Assembly (NCBI GenBank): GCA_024449915.1
Contig: JAMZAV010000800.1
Coordinates: 248,001 to 312,000, forward strand
DNA: 64,000 nt
Reading direction: 5' to 3'
Source of the DNA: Sweltsa coloradensis
Taxonomy: Eukaryota > Arthropoda > Insecta > Plecoptera > Chloroperlidae
The position numbers and the translations under genes are program-made. Positions 20,931-33,700 of this stretch are shown here, in pieces. The notes under the pieces are model-generated. The model saw only the letters and a list, made by a program, of their open reading frames with translations, made no database searches and was not told where the DNA came from. Position 1 is the first letter of the stretch. Each line of letters starts with the position of its first letter.

Positions 20931-21105
20931 ATAATTACAGTTTCATATTACAAATTTACAAATATCCAAAGAACTTTTAAAATGTGTTAGCTCATCTTTC
21001 TGTACAGTGCTCTCAGGTAACAAATTCCATTCAGATACATCAATCATCATACTGTCAAGAGTGTGATCAGGATTCTTTCCCGCGCAAGCTACTTAGGTTC
21101 CCCTT

Positions 21106-21861
21106 TCGGATCTATTCACGGCCGTTCTTTCCGAAAACTAGGCTGCTGCTTCTTTGACTGGCCAGGCATTAACAAGCGTTCTACAAAATATTGACAAAAA
21201 TACTAGTTAAAGAGTCTGAATAAGTACGTTGTTGGGACAGCCAAGTTACCTAAACACTTTTGCCTTCGGACAAAGGAACAGTCCTAAAATATTTCATTAC
21301 GTTAATATAAATAATGGGTGTTTTGAGTTTAAATTCTGTGTAAATCAAACTCAATATTTTGTCTTAAGCTTTCGTGATCCATGGTTTAATGTTATAATTT
21401 ATCTTTAAGGAAAATATCACGCCCTTCCCTTGAAAATGGAAACCTAGTGTTCTGAAACGTTGGGAATAAAAATAATTTTCTATAACACTGTGCGTGATAT
21501 TTTCCGCAAAGATAGTGAAAACCATATATATTTTATTTATTTATTTTCAGGTTTTCGTGGTCATATGAGAACATATTGTCTTTTAAAGGGGCTTTTAACC
21601 GAGAATAATTTATTAAAGTTGGAGGCACTAACTTACCCTTCTCTTCCTGACGTTTTGGGAAAGTCACATCTCCCATCCTCAGAGGCCCTCACTTCACTTA
21701 ATGTCATTTAATTATTTGTATTCATAAGGTTATAAAATGTTAATGACAATTGATTTCCAAACACAACTACACTCCATGTTTCTTAATAGTCTACATAGAA
21801 ATGATTAACAATGCTAACAGAATATGATAGCTTGTAGTTGATGTTTTCTGTCGTGATTTAG
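21106..21861. other. Intergenic, no clear gene
   Basis: An 83-codon open frame at 21,460-21,711 has an internal acceptor-like TTTATTTTCAG but no recognisable protein motif. Upstream exons of the ligase-like remnant would be expected near here; none could be identified. Confidence 0.4.
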
Positions 21862-23430
21862 GGAGTGAAGGTGTTGATGAACGACTACACGAAGAGGAAA
21901 CAGCTGATTGTCTTGAAACCAAGCATAGTAAAGAGTTTCAGTGTTGTTCAACCGAAAGAGTTAAAAACCTGCTCAACGCCTGAGGAACTTGACGCCATCT
22001 TGAAAGGTGGATGAGGCCTATTATTTCATGGCACTAAATCATGGAGATAGCATGCATCATCAAAATCATTGTCAGGTTGAACGCCCCACTATATTTAACA
22101 TGACTGAGGCTTTCCGATAGCCTGAGAGTGAAACACCAATCAAGATCAAAGTTCACGTTTAAATTATGAACATATATAAAAAATAAATACATAACAAATG
22201 AATCAATTTTCATATAATGGATGTCGTTTACAAACAGATCAATGACATCGCAGAGTATTCAACGTTTTTCGGCCATCGTGGCAAGCGGAAACAAAATTAT
22301 TAGATGTGATGTGACATACCATGATGTGTTCATTATGTATTTGTGTTTATGCCTGAATCCAATTGGGTTTAAGGACAGTTTTTAGTGACCAATTTACAAT
22401 TTTGCTTTTTTCTAGTTCAGAAAGCACGGCAAAAACCTTGGGACGTCTTTCAGTAAGTGACTTAGTTCAGAAAACTTGATTAACTTTTACACTAAAATCG
22501 ACAAAGTATTCTGTTGTAATTTCGAAGAACAACGCAACAGAATGCATAAATAATGAAAATGCTCAAAATTGTATCTTCAAAAAATGTTTTATAATTAATA
22601 TTTAATCATTAGTAAGGTAGTGAGTATGGTAGGTCCACCAATCACACATAAATACAATGAACAGAGATATTAAAATATAATATCTATGTGAGCTCATAAA
22701 CAAATACATTGCGATTGAATTTGATAGCACAACGTCTAATTTACAACTATATATATATATTTTTTTTACATTTACTGAAATATTTACAATATAAACATAA
22801 AACTAAGACTGAAAGTAAAATTATAATTATTTCCATGCCAAACGATAGGAGAATGAAAATTGTAAAATTAATTTCAACCTAGCTTGTTTACAAGGTGAGA
22901 AGGTCTACTTTCACGCCACCCTCTTCAAACCGGTGGTGGATACAGGGGATGAAAGTATTATTTATCTTAGCTGTAGTGGCACTAGTGATGTAGTTAGACA
23001 GTGGACCAAAGGGCTCGTTAAATATGAAGACTGTGATCTATTATTTGGATGAAGTGGTACCTTTAAATAAATGGAGATCTAGTTTTACAATAATTCGTGT
23101 TTGTAATTATTTGTTCCATAATAATATTTTGTTGCCATATATATTCAATAAATAAAAATGAAAATGAATTGCAAATAAATTGTCATCCAATGATTGTGTT
23201 GGTGTGACACACATTCACATTGTTTCAATTACCTTTAAACTATGTATCATTGTCATTTTATTATAATTTTATTGATGAATTCAAAAGCTAATTAGTAATT
23301 GAATTTAATTGACTATTTTTGTATAGCACCAGAACGTGTTTTTACATTGTACTCCGCAAGTGGCCTAAGGGTGACAACACACAAGGATCGTCTTCTATCG
23401 GGGCACACGTTGCCGATCAATATATACCAT
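21862..23430 (+). pseudogene. Acyl-CoA ligase/luciferase-like (ANL) exon remnants
   Basis: Exon-like blocks read in order. 21,862-22,006 starts after GATTTAG and ends TTGAAAG|GTGGAT in phase 1. 22,895-22,984 starts after TTTACAAG and continues that frame as Gly-Glu-Lys. 23,362-23,430 encodes GLRVTTHKDRLLSGH. Read together they resemble the region around the AMP-binding P-loop of ANL enzymes: KVLMND, then LFKPVVDTGDESIIYLSCSGT, where the family has a DE..A.I..SSGTTGLPKG pattern, then a TTHKNLL-like stretch. These enzymes activate carboxylic acids with ATP. The junction of blocks 2 and 3 is out of phase, the Pro-Lys-Gly part is lost and a stop follows (or at 23,050 if block 2 is read through), so I call it a pseudogene or gene fragment. 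The family assignment rests on visual alignment only. Confidence 0.45.
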
Positions 23431-23636
23431 TGAAAAAAAGTACTGCATTGTTAGCAATTATTAATTGTGTGATTTATTAATCTAATATTTATGAGGATTA
23501 CATTTGCAAGTTTGCAACTGTATAGAGTAGCATGCGATTAATTCCGCTCAAATCATATTTGGCATATAATTAATTTGCCACACGCTGGATGTAAAACAAA
23601 TGTACCAAACCGACTCGGACAGAACAGTTAGGGGAC

Positions 23637-23660
23637 CCGGGTTCGATCCCCGGTCGAGCT
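23637..23660 (+). repeat. tRNA 3'-half-like sequence
   Basis: CCGGG-TTCGATC-CCCGG forms a perfect T-arm with a consensus B box. No matching 5' half or acceptor strand lies upstream, so it is not a tRNA gene; a tRNA-derived SINE relic is likely. Confidence 0.4.
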
Positions 23661-24961
23661 GGATATTTTTTATTTCAGGATTGTATTAAATATTAATATA
23701 GGACAAAGTAAGTTTCAAAGTTTTGATTATTATTTCATTGAAAAGTTATGGTTTTGTTTTTGCTCGTCTCATAAAATAAACCATTGATTTAATGCATTTG
23801 ATATTTTACTCGAGCGAGAGCTCACACAATGACATAACATAAGCTAAGCGCTAGACTATCAGTAGGGCGGTGGGGTGCGTGGCAATTGGAAGGACCCATC
23901 ATGAAAGGGGAAAGACAATGGCCGACAATCAGTTATCCCCAAGGAGGTATGAATAATGTAAGGAGGCAGCATGGCGTCATCAAAACCGTAGCCACTTTGA
24001 ACGCTAATTGTGGTCGGCGAGAGCCTCGAACCCAAAGCAAGATCGTTGGTATTTTCAAAGTTCACTTTTAAGCTATGTACATTCCAAAACAAACAAAAAC
24101 GGTGCAGATGAACAAAAATTACATTTAAAAATGTATTGTTCATTCTCATATTAATACAAGAGTTATTATCAATTATTAAATATAATACCAGCTGTTTAAT
24201 TCAGTGCCGCCATTGTAACATGGCGGCCGTCGATAGTAGTCGCCATATTGGTCGGCACCAACGAGAAGCAGTAAATACTGCGATCAGACTGGATCAGACG
24301 TTCAAAACGGCCACGTTCATTTGTACAGCCACAGATAGCGCATGCTGTCTCCTTACGTTATTCATATACCACCTTGGTTTACCCCACGATCCCATAGAGA
24401 GATACCATACATATGGTACGATATGTATGGTAGAGATACTATATTATTATGGTTTGGTATTACGGTATGGTATTATCCATAGCATGGTGATCCATAGAGA
24501 TACCATATCTTCCCCCCCCCCCCCCCCTTTGTACCATAATATTCCTTTTCATGATAGCTTCAAATCGGCACGCTAGCGCTCGGTGGGAAGGATAGGAGAC
24601 TGAGCGTCTAGCGCTTTGCTACGCAAAACTCATGTATGTCTTTGAGCTCACATTCCTTCCTTATCCCCCAACTTACATTTAAACCGCCAAAAACACCAAT
24701 GTGGGGATATTGGTTAGAAATAAATCTAGCAGTATTCGTCTAATATCCGAAGAGAAACTCTTTCAAATCCTTATCACAACTGACGACGGCAGGAGTCGGG
24801 TCAAGTGACCCCATGTGCTATATATATATAATTATTATTATTTAAAAAAACGTTATATATTATTTATTCAACAAATTCCATACTTTACAAATATACATAT
24901 AATATGTAACACACCATATACAGCACAGGTAAGACGTAAACCGAGAGAACATAGCGTGGTA
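23661..24961. other. Intergenic, low-complexity features
   Basis: There is no supportable gene. Around 24,400-24,510 the words GATACCAT and GGTATGGTAT recur in both orientations, followed by a C run at ~24,511-24,527. The open frame at 24,136-24,576 is built on this. Confidence 0.4.
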
Positions 24962-25385
24962 GATGACACCCACGCATAACAAAAACTTGTAAAAATACAG
25001 CCAAACCTTACACACTCAAAATAAATGAGATCTAAAAAAAGGGCCAAGCTCATCTACCATTCCACATTTGCGCATTCTTAATTCATAAACGTACAGTGAC
25101 CCGTAACAACATCCTAGAAAATCTTGGCAAAATAGACTTTGCAACTTTTAATATAATCGTAATAGTTCTTCCGAATTCTTATTTTCTAATTAATTAAAAC
25201 GTAATGGTCTTGCAAATTCTATTTTGCAAAGCTTTTCTAGGATGTTGTTACGTGACACTGTACGTTTATGAATTAAGAATGCGCAAATGTGGAAAGGTAG
25301 ATGAGCTTGGCCCTTTTTTTAGATATAATTTCTTTTGAGGTTTGGCTGTATTTTTACAAGTTTTTGTTATGTGTGGGATCTCATT
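24962..25385. mobile_element. Foldback element (same family as 5,102-5,450)
   Basis: Inverted arms ~24,965-25,140 and ~25,215-25,378 share AACTTGTAAAAATACAGCCA with its complement and CATCCTAGAAAA with TTTTCTAGGATG. The copy near UGT-A's stop codon has the same order of blocks. Confidence 0.7.
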
Positions 25386-25570
25386 ACTTTTTCAAGTTCC
25401 ATTGCAAAATTATTTGTTGAAATAAAAAAATAATTTTATCAAAGTCAATTTAATTGCTATAGAATTACCATTTAACATTAGAATGTAAAATATCAAGTGG
25501 CCCAAAGACTTGCTTTTTGTAAACAATGTAGGCGATCATTGTCCAGTAACTATAGTTTATTGTTGATTGT

Positions 25571-25735
25571 ATGCCTGTATAAGGCTTATATTAAAACCTT
25601 TATTTAAAAGCCTTTCAGCAAACTTTTTCAACTTTTTCTTTCAAAAAGAACTACATCACTATTACCTTAATATCCATGTAAAATATGAACGTTGCAGCCC
25701 CACCCGTTTGGTCAGAATCGCTGGGCAATTGAAAC
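25571..25735 (+). mobile_element. Fragment of Helitron-like repeat (body type 1)
   Basis: The blocks CAACTTTTTCTTTCAAAA, ATATGAACGTTG and CCCACCCGTTTGGTCAGAAT match the bodies of elements such as 40,172-40,725. The termini are missing. Confidence 0.55.
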
Positions 25736-26587
25736 TGACAATTAGATAGTAGTAGTAGCCAGTAGTACTTACATCCTTAAAAGTTATTTTGAGCATGTTT
25801 CAAGTCATTTTTTCACCAAAAAGGAATGCTCGTACCCCAACCAAATTTGGCATGTGTTGTCGGGTACCAAAATCCCCTCGATTTTGATAGTTTTCAAGTT
25901 CACATTACGTTTCATGACGGCTGGGTAACACCTCGAAATCACCCCAACTTTGCTTCCTGTATAAGGTGTGTAGCGCACCGCGGCTTGGCAGTGGCGCCCT
26001 AACGGGCACCTAGATATAAACACCTTTATTAGCAGAGTGCAGATATTTATTAAGCAAGCTAAAAAGAGCTAGATGGCAGAAAGGCTTATATATATATATA
26101 TATAAATTAATATATATGTATATAGAAATAGTTTTGTTTAGAGTTTTATGTTTTTGATGCTGAATCGGTGAAAATGTATTTCGTTAAACGTTACAAAATA
26201 ATAATTTTACTATAATGGTTTTTCCATACCTACAGAGGAATACTTTAGCAATAGTCTAACGTTTTATAAGGCTACATTTAATTGAAATGTTCCTTTAATT
26301 ATTCATTTAACATTAGAAGTGCAGGGAACTTATGGTTTTGGTGGAAAGAAAAAAAATACTACAAAAAATAAATTTGAAAATATAATGCTAAAATGTTGAA
26401 TAAAAACCGTCTCTAGCTATATCACTGAGGCGCATCTTACAAGCTTCTTATCAAACAAAGTGGCAGGCAGCAATGATTTAAAAACTGTATTGAAATTACT
26501 GTGTGGAAACCCTAGAAGAACGTGCTTGTTATAATGCTTTACACTATAAATTTGAAAGTTTTGCAAACTAAACTACTGCACGCTGGG
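25736..26587. other. Intergenic with single foldback arm
   Basis: 25,800-25,985 is related to the palindrome at 3,630-3,950. An AT microsatellite lies at ~26,088-26,104. I see no gene. Confidence 0.45.
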
Positions 26588-27430
26588 ATATTATAGATTT
26601 TCTCTTACCTTGTATTCTCGTAGCCACTAATGAGGTTCATCGGTTACATTAAAGCTTAACTTCAAACAGCTTCTCAGCAGTATGGCCTAGACAGGCAACC
26701 CAAACAATCTTAAAGGCAGCGGCGTAACTACGTTTGGGGGGGGGGGGGGTTGGGGAGGTTCTCCCCCTCCCACACACCACACCAAAACTATCTAGAGGGT
26801 CATATTTTCAAGAGCAGAAACAGTAGTTTATGCGCGGCGTACAAGAGTCACTTACACAATTCAACAATCACCTCAATAAAACAAGCGTGCGTTTCAGCGA
26901 ACTCTCGGAACGTATATGCTGTAACGTGGTAAACCAAACCAATAATTTGATTTTTACAAGATGACAACATATCCAAATAACACGAAAACCTAAGACATTC
27001 TATCATATATAACCATATGAGGGATTTATAATACACGACACAAATTAATAATTCAGACAAATAATTGGATTTTTTTCATTTAATTTTCAAATCCATAAAA
27101 TATAATAAACATCTATATTATTCAATAATATATAAATAATTATATTACATATCACACTCTTTTAGAAATAAATCTATATTGGTCTCTTAAATTAACTTAA
27201 GTTACCGTTGTATTAAATAATAAATATTGTTATCGTTCAAATCACACACAAAGCTGACTGCCAACATCGATATCTGTTAAATATCTATATCCAGACGATT
27301 TTCAATTTATTTATCTATTATGCTTATTCCGGCGGCTATTCATTATCTATAAAGCACCACCGGGTTCGTTGTCCGGCTGAGATGAATTTCTGGTATATTT
27401 TCCAAAATAACAGCACCATATGAAGTCTAT
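26588..27430. repeat. 3' flank of UGT-B, duplicated beyond UGT-A
   Basis: It matches 2,880-3,565. On the UGT-B strand an AATAAA at 27,306-27,311 lies ~140 bp past the stop codon and is a candidate polyadenylation signal; the corresponding UGT-A site is altered and moved ~2 kb away by insertions. Confidence 0.55.
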
Positions 27431-27449
27431 ATCTGTTCCAGTGGTCAGT

Positions 27450-27768
27450 CTAGCCATGAACACCGTTTGTTTTAGGTTTACTGCAGCCATTCAGCTCAAT
27501 TTTCTTCGTAGCTTCACTGTTATCTTTCTTTAATATTCTCCTTATTAAACACTTGCCCGTCATAAACAGTATGGTCAATGAAAGCAAAACTACAGCCAGT
27601 ACGTCCAGTAACAGGTACTGATACCAGGCTAGGTCCATTGCAGCGACGCGCAGGAGAGATGCGCCTTTGGTCTTGATGACTAACTCGATCATGTACACGG
27701 CCTTCTTAAGGGGGGGCTCCATGATATCACGCATCTTCTTGGAGGCCACCATGGCGCTCTCCCGATAA
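27450..27768 (-). CDS. UGT: UGT-B coding exon 6 (membrane anchor, stop)
   Basis: 319 nt from the acceptor TTGTTTTTCAG to the stop at 27,450. The transmembrane helix is conserved; the cytosolic tail has RRILKKDN. A second lysine-rich stretch replaces part of copy A's tail. Confidence 0.85.
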
Positions 27769-30700
27769 CTGAAAAACAAGAGAATAGCTGTCCAGATTCC
27801 CTCCAACATTCGTTATTACCAGAGTCGATAAAGAAGTCCAGATTCCCTCCAACATTCGTTATTACCAGAGTCGATAAAGAAGTTTCCCCGTAAAACTTCT
27901 TTGTCGACTATGGTTATTACCAAAGATGTTGGAATAGTACATAGTAGATCTAGATGGTGCATGAGCGCTGCCTGTATTGCTAATTATTCGGCGTCCGGCG
28001 GCCATTTTGAGGGAATTCAAACTCAAGTTTGTGACTAGATTTTACTACGGGAGGTCTACTACCATCTATACAAAAATATTTCATTCCGCATAACAGTTCT
28101 TTTGACTGCCAAAGACGAAGAGTTGCATACACTAAAAATCAAACCATGCTGCCATGAAAAAAAAGATTTAAGAACTGTTTAAAAGGATTTGAATGTGCAT
28201 ACTGCCATTATCCAAGGTTGTTCTGACAATATCTAGCTTTACATCGTAGCTGGCGTACGAGAGCTATGAAAGAGTGGAGTATAGATCTCTATACAATCAC
28301 CGGCTGGTTGCTAACCACCACCACATTTACCGATTCTAGCTACCCGTGAAAGCAAGGCTAATAAAACTATCGCCTTACATCGCCTTGATGCAATTTTTTG
28401 TTTTTAAAATTAACATTTTGCATTTTTTTTTATATTAACCCATAAAACATGCCATTATTATAATACAAGAAAATGGATGCAAAAGCAACAGAAAGAGTAT
28501 TTTGTCTAGTACTTTCGTACCCGTTACCCTTGTTACACAATATCCTTACACTACAAAAACATTGTTGTTTCATGTTCAAATTACATATCAATAAACACAA
28601 CATATTATTAATATAATTTAATAAAAAAACATTTATACAAAATCTCTAAAAATTGCTAATTAAAATGTTTAAATCTGTCACTTTTTAAATCATGCACTTA
28701 GTAGAAGATTCCACACACATATTATCTATGTTTTGAATCATTGAATGAACATTTGTTTACATGAGTCACTAACCTGGGATCACTGATGACGGTGTGTAAG
28801 GCCTGGAAGAGAGTGTGGTTAGAAACTGAGAATAGATCTAGTGAGACACCGAATCCTTGTTCTTGGGCTAATCGCATGTTGAAGATATGACTGCGATACA
28901 GCGGGATGCCAACGAATGGGACGCCGTGATACACGGCTTCAGCCATTTCATTGTAGTCTCCGTGTGAGAGGAAAGCTCGGACGTTTGGGTGACCTGAAAT
29001 ACAAGTTTTCATTATTGGGCAAGGATCACCACCAATATAAAAACCACGCGAAAGGTGTTACGAATGATGTCGATACCACTGATTGCTATATTTCCTATTA
29101 AAAATATCGATATTTGGTTGGTTATCGCTCACTCGACGATTGCGTCGGGGCCTACAGGCTTTGATTTACTGTCCCCCACTGAAAATCAGTTATATCACTG
29201 AGTGGGTAGACTCAAAATACAATTTATTTTTTATTTATTTTATTAATAACTTTATTTAGTAATATCTCTCAAACCGTAACGTAAAATCGATAAAAGGGCT
29301 AAAAGGTCTCACGTAGTTTCGTTAGAACTACATTCTGAATAAAAAAATATTCAAATATTGTAATCAATAGCGTTTTTAATTACGGTTAACATCATTTTAA
29401 ATTAAACCTTGATTAAAATCATTGCTGGATACATTATTATTTTGTAAAACGTTTTTGCAAGATTGTTCTAACTAAACCACATGGGACTTATATCCACTTT
29501 TTCGTTTTTGTGTATCGTTTTTTTTTTGCGTTATAGGTTGCTAAAAAAGGGCATTGCCCCATTCACATTTAGTGTCTAGCAACCTACTCAATACAAATAC
29601 TTATACATTGCAATTAAATTAATTAAAATACATTACACAATAATAGAAAACAATGAGTGTGTAGACATGTTAAAAGTGAGTGATGAAATTATGACAAACA
29701 TGAATGGTATTGATAGAGCCCCTTGAAATTCGTTTTGTAAGTTATTACTAAAAATAAGGTTATTTTGCATGGTTTAAATATTGGCGGTAGTCCTTTATCG
29801 GTTAAAAAAATTGTTCGGGACATCAATCATCAATTCTATTAAAGACTGGGCAATTAAATCGATATTTCAATACTATATTGATATGTGGGAATATTTTCGA
29901 TGATCAATGATTTATATCAAAATAACAAAATAAAAAAGTTACCCAAAACGATAAAAAAAAGGAATAAAATAGTACGAGATTAGTTATTTTTTAGAATGAA
30001 AATATGTACTATCTTAACGGTGTAAATACCCTAGAAAAATATATCTATTACTTTCAATTTCTTGCCGAGAGTTTAATAGTGGAGGTGACGGGTAGCTTAC
30101 ATTAAATTTGTTCTGACTTTTAAAAATGGTGGAGGTGTCGGGTCATTCAATGCGTGAGAATGAGTGATGTGTGAGAACGTAAACATAGTTATTCATTTTT
30201 GATTTTTGACTATACCTTCCTTATCAACCCTTACCCACGCAATATTGATTGTAGGCAAATTCTACTACAATTTTTTAAATGTGAATATTATTTTCACTGG
30301 GAAAACGCTTAAGTCCCGCCGCGTTGTTGGATGAGCGTAATTGGTGCATTGAGCTGCCATGTGTTATGCGGATTTTCTGTTGTTCTGTGGAAAAATCATT
30401 ACTTAGTTGAATTTTTTTTAAATTAAATAAACTAGGAAAACGCTAAAGTCCCGCCGCGTTGATGGATGAGCTTTTTTAAGGTTTTAGTTTGCGTGGGATA
30501 TCTTTACTTTTGCAAGTGCTTTGTTTTGCTGCCTACGCATTGTAGGTGAATGTTGTCAAGTTTCTTTTGTTTCTTGTCAATTGGTATTATTTACCGTAAA
30601 AAACTTGTATTAAAAGCTTTATTTCTATGGATTCTGGCTAAATTTTTCCACTTTTTCTTTCAAAAGGTACTACATAACCATAACCTTAATGTCCATGTAT

Positions 30701-33700
30701 AATATGAACGTTGTAGCCCCACCCGTTTGGTCAGAATTGGCCCAAAAGGCACGAAAATATCGCACAAAAAGTCAAAAAACGTATATTAAAAGCTTAATTT
30801 CTCTCAATTCTGGCTAACTTTTTCAACTTTTTCTTTCAGAAAGCAATACATCACCATAACCTTAATGTCCATGTGAAATATGAACGTTGTAGCCCCACCC
30901 GTTTGGTCAGAATTGGCCCAAATGGCACGAAAATATCGCACTAAAAATCGAAAAAAATCGTAAAGTACGATATTCATGAGAAATATTTCTTCGATTGTAC
31001 CCAAAAACGTGGCAAGTCTAAGTTCAGAGAAAACGAAGGTCGTGTCAAATTTTCATCAAGATCGCATATGCCGTTTGCCCGGTAGAGAGCGAACAAACAG
31101 ACGGAAAAACAAAAAAAAAAACAAACAAACAAACAAACAAAAAAAAAAAAAAACAACGGAGCCAAATTTTTTGGGGGGTCGGTGAAATTGAAGTCTTCGC
31201 TTCGCTCATCCAATTAAATAAAAAATTAACTTTAATTTTTTAATTTTTTTAAATTAATCGTAATTGTTAAAAAAAGAAAAAATCGTGAAATTGCGATTTT
31301 TATAAGAAATAATTTCTCGATTGCGCTCAAATTTAACACTTATCTATTAATTCATAAAATAAGGGTTCTGTGAAAAAATCATTACAATCGGATAAAGCAT
31401 GTAGGTGTTATTAGTCAAAAAATTGTTAAAAAAAGAAAAAACCCGTAAAATTTCGATTTTTATGATAAATATTTTTTCAATTGCGCTCAAATTTCACACG
31501 AATATCTTAATTCATAAAATAAATGTTCTGAGCAAAAATCATTAAAATCGGATAAAGCATGTAGGTGTTATAAGTCGAAGAAATTTTTTAAAAATCGAAA
31601 AAAATCGTAAAATTGCGATTTTCATGAGAAATATTTTTTCCGATTGCGCTCGAAGGCCTCTAGAAAATTTCATCTCAATTGGAGTATCGGTTTAGCCGGA
31701 ATCGTGTGGACAAACAGACAAAAATACAAAAAAAAACATTCCGGATTTTTTTCTCCAGTGTAGTGAAATGGAATCTTCGCTTCGCTCGCTACGCTCATCC
31801 AATAAACATTGAGCTTTTTTTTGCACAAATAGTAACATTTCAAACAAAATTTTCATGTGATAGTGATAAATGAATGTATGTCATAGTCCAGTGATAATAT
31901 CACAATTATTTGACATATAACTGGACACCATAAGACAAGTTCAATATTATTACAATTTGCGGCAGCGAATTTGTTTAAATTGCTTTAACACACCTTTATT
32001 CATAATCTATCACATTTACCATAGTGATCACTTTTAGTTTCGGGCTAAGCACACTAGGAAGGAAGACAAAGAGAGAAATTGGGAAGATTGATTGAAGGAG
32101 ACGTTGCAGAACGAGCCGTATCATAGGATCAGGCGACAAGTAACTAGCGAGTTTGCATTGGTGGAGAGGCAGATGAAGGAGAAAGCTGTGACCGGCACCT
32201 TAGCCCTAGATCAGTGGATTCACAAAATGAAATAAATCAGATAAAGCCAAAACACTTTTGAAACCGTTCTCGTACTAATAGCTGCTACGATTGTTCTCAA
32301 CATCTGATAATTCGTTGAAGCGAATGTTTGAACACTAAACGCAACCGCTGATAGCAACATTGTAACATGGGGGAGGGGATTCGAGAAGTATCCCAAGATG
32401 ACTCAGGTCGGGCATCACAGTCTTAAATATCAGTGTAGAAAACAACGCTCAACCTGACGTCTCGAAAATGAGATTGAGAATCACATGAGAATCATCGCGA
32501 TCAGCCTGCGAACACATTCACATTCAGTAGGGCTGTATACTGGTTTTGTTCACGTGCAAGTTGTTAACGTGTATGATGTTTACGTGAAAGCTGTTTACAA
32601 GAAAGCTGTTTTCGTGTATGCTGTTTACGTGAAAGCTGTTTTCGTGCATGCTAGTCACATACATGCTGTTAACGTGTCAGTTTACATGCATGGTGTTCAC
32701 ATTCATGCTGTTTACCTGCCTGCTGTTTAGGTGCATTCTGGTCATTAGACCGAGAAATGTCTACTATATGGAGACTGTGATAAGATAGTGATTCGAACAA
32801 TGATGTTCTATACCGGATTTCATTAATTGTACCATGTATATCATTATGTTAATGCTAGAGTCATTTCATTCCTTATGTTTACCTAAACCATTAATTAACC
32901 CATAACCTTAATATTTTATCACCCGTGAAAGCGTACATAATGTGAGGTTAGTAAACAATAAAACAATTAACACTTCGCACCGTTATAACGATTGATAATT
33001 ACATGTAAAGAAAACATATTTTATTTTACCGTTACAATAAATTTTAATGGTATGACAACTAGGTCTTGAAAGAAATTAACTGAATATCGGTTATGTAACT
33101 GAGGTGATAGGTCTCTAAAATTTGATTGTATTGTATCTAATTATTACAAAATTTGAATCCTAACGTTGTCAAAGCAATAACGAGATATCGATAAAGGTCG
33201 TCATCCTGAAAGAGATGATTACGTTGCCTGTAACAAAGTTTATGCCACCAGAACGGGATCAGATGATTCGGAATATTTTTGGTGACCCTAGAGTCAGGGG
33301 AAGGGATGGATATACATTTACCCAAAGAAATGACATTTTGAACTCGGCACTTCCACCAAAGCTATTTCAACGCTGAAACATAGAACATGTAACTCTATAT
33401 TTCATCCCCTACCCGTGCTTCAGTTGAATAAAATTATTATTGAATAACGAGTAAGCTATTTACCAAGGACATCAACTTGCGGGAGATACTTGACGATCAT
33501 AACATTTTCCGGGAGGTAAGGGATGTGTTTTCCGTCGTAAATCCACAGAACACGTAGCTGCAGCTGATGGAAGGCGTTGAAGAACACGTCGAGCAGAGCG
33601 TCGAAGAGGTAGAGTCTTTCCGTCGAGGGTTCAAACGAAAAGACTACAGCGCCGTCCTTGGCGCCGTCCAAGAACTTCTGCAGATGCTGTGCGTACGAAC

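Larger units (their letters stand above)
18745..21105. mobile_element. Large foldback element with nested insertions
   Basis: The left arm (18,745-18,990) pairs with right-arm pieces at 20,095-20,302 and 21,061-21,103: CCCGACTGAGACCAAAATA against TATTTTGGTCTCAGTCGGG, and CGCGGGAAAGAATCC against GGATTCTTTCCCGCG. The right arm is split by ~750 bp holding a second foldback (20,446-20,930), and the centre holds a TIR element (19,109-19,633). No transposase is seen. Confidence 0.6.

Noticed and set aside
23581..23660. tRNA gene
   Set aside because: Only the T-arm half is present; no acceptor or D-arm upstream.
24136..24576. 146-codon plus-strand frame
   Set aside because: Built on degenerate GATACCAT-type repeats and a C run; no motif.
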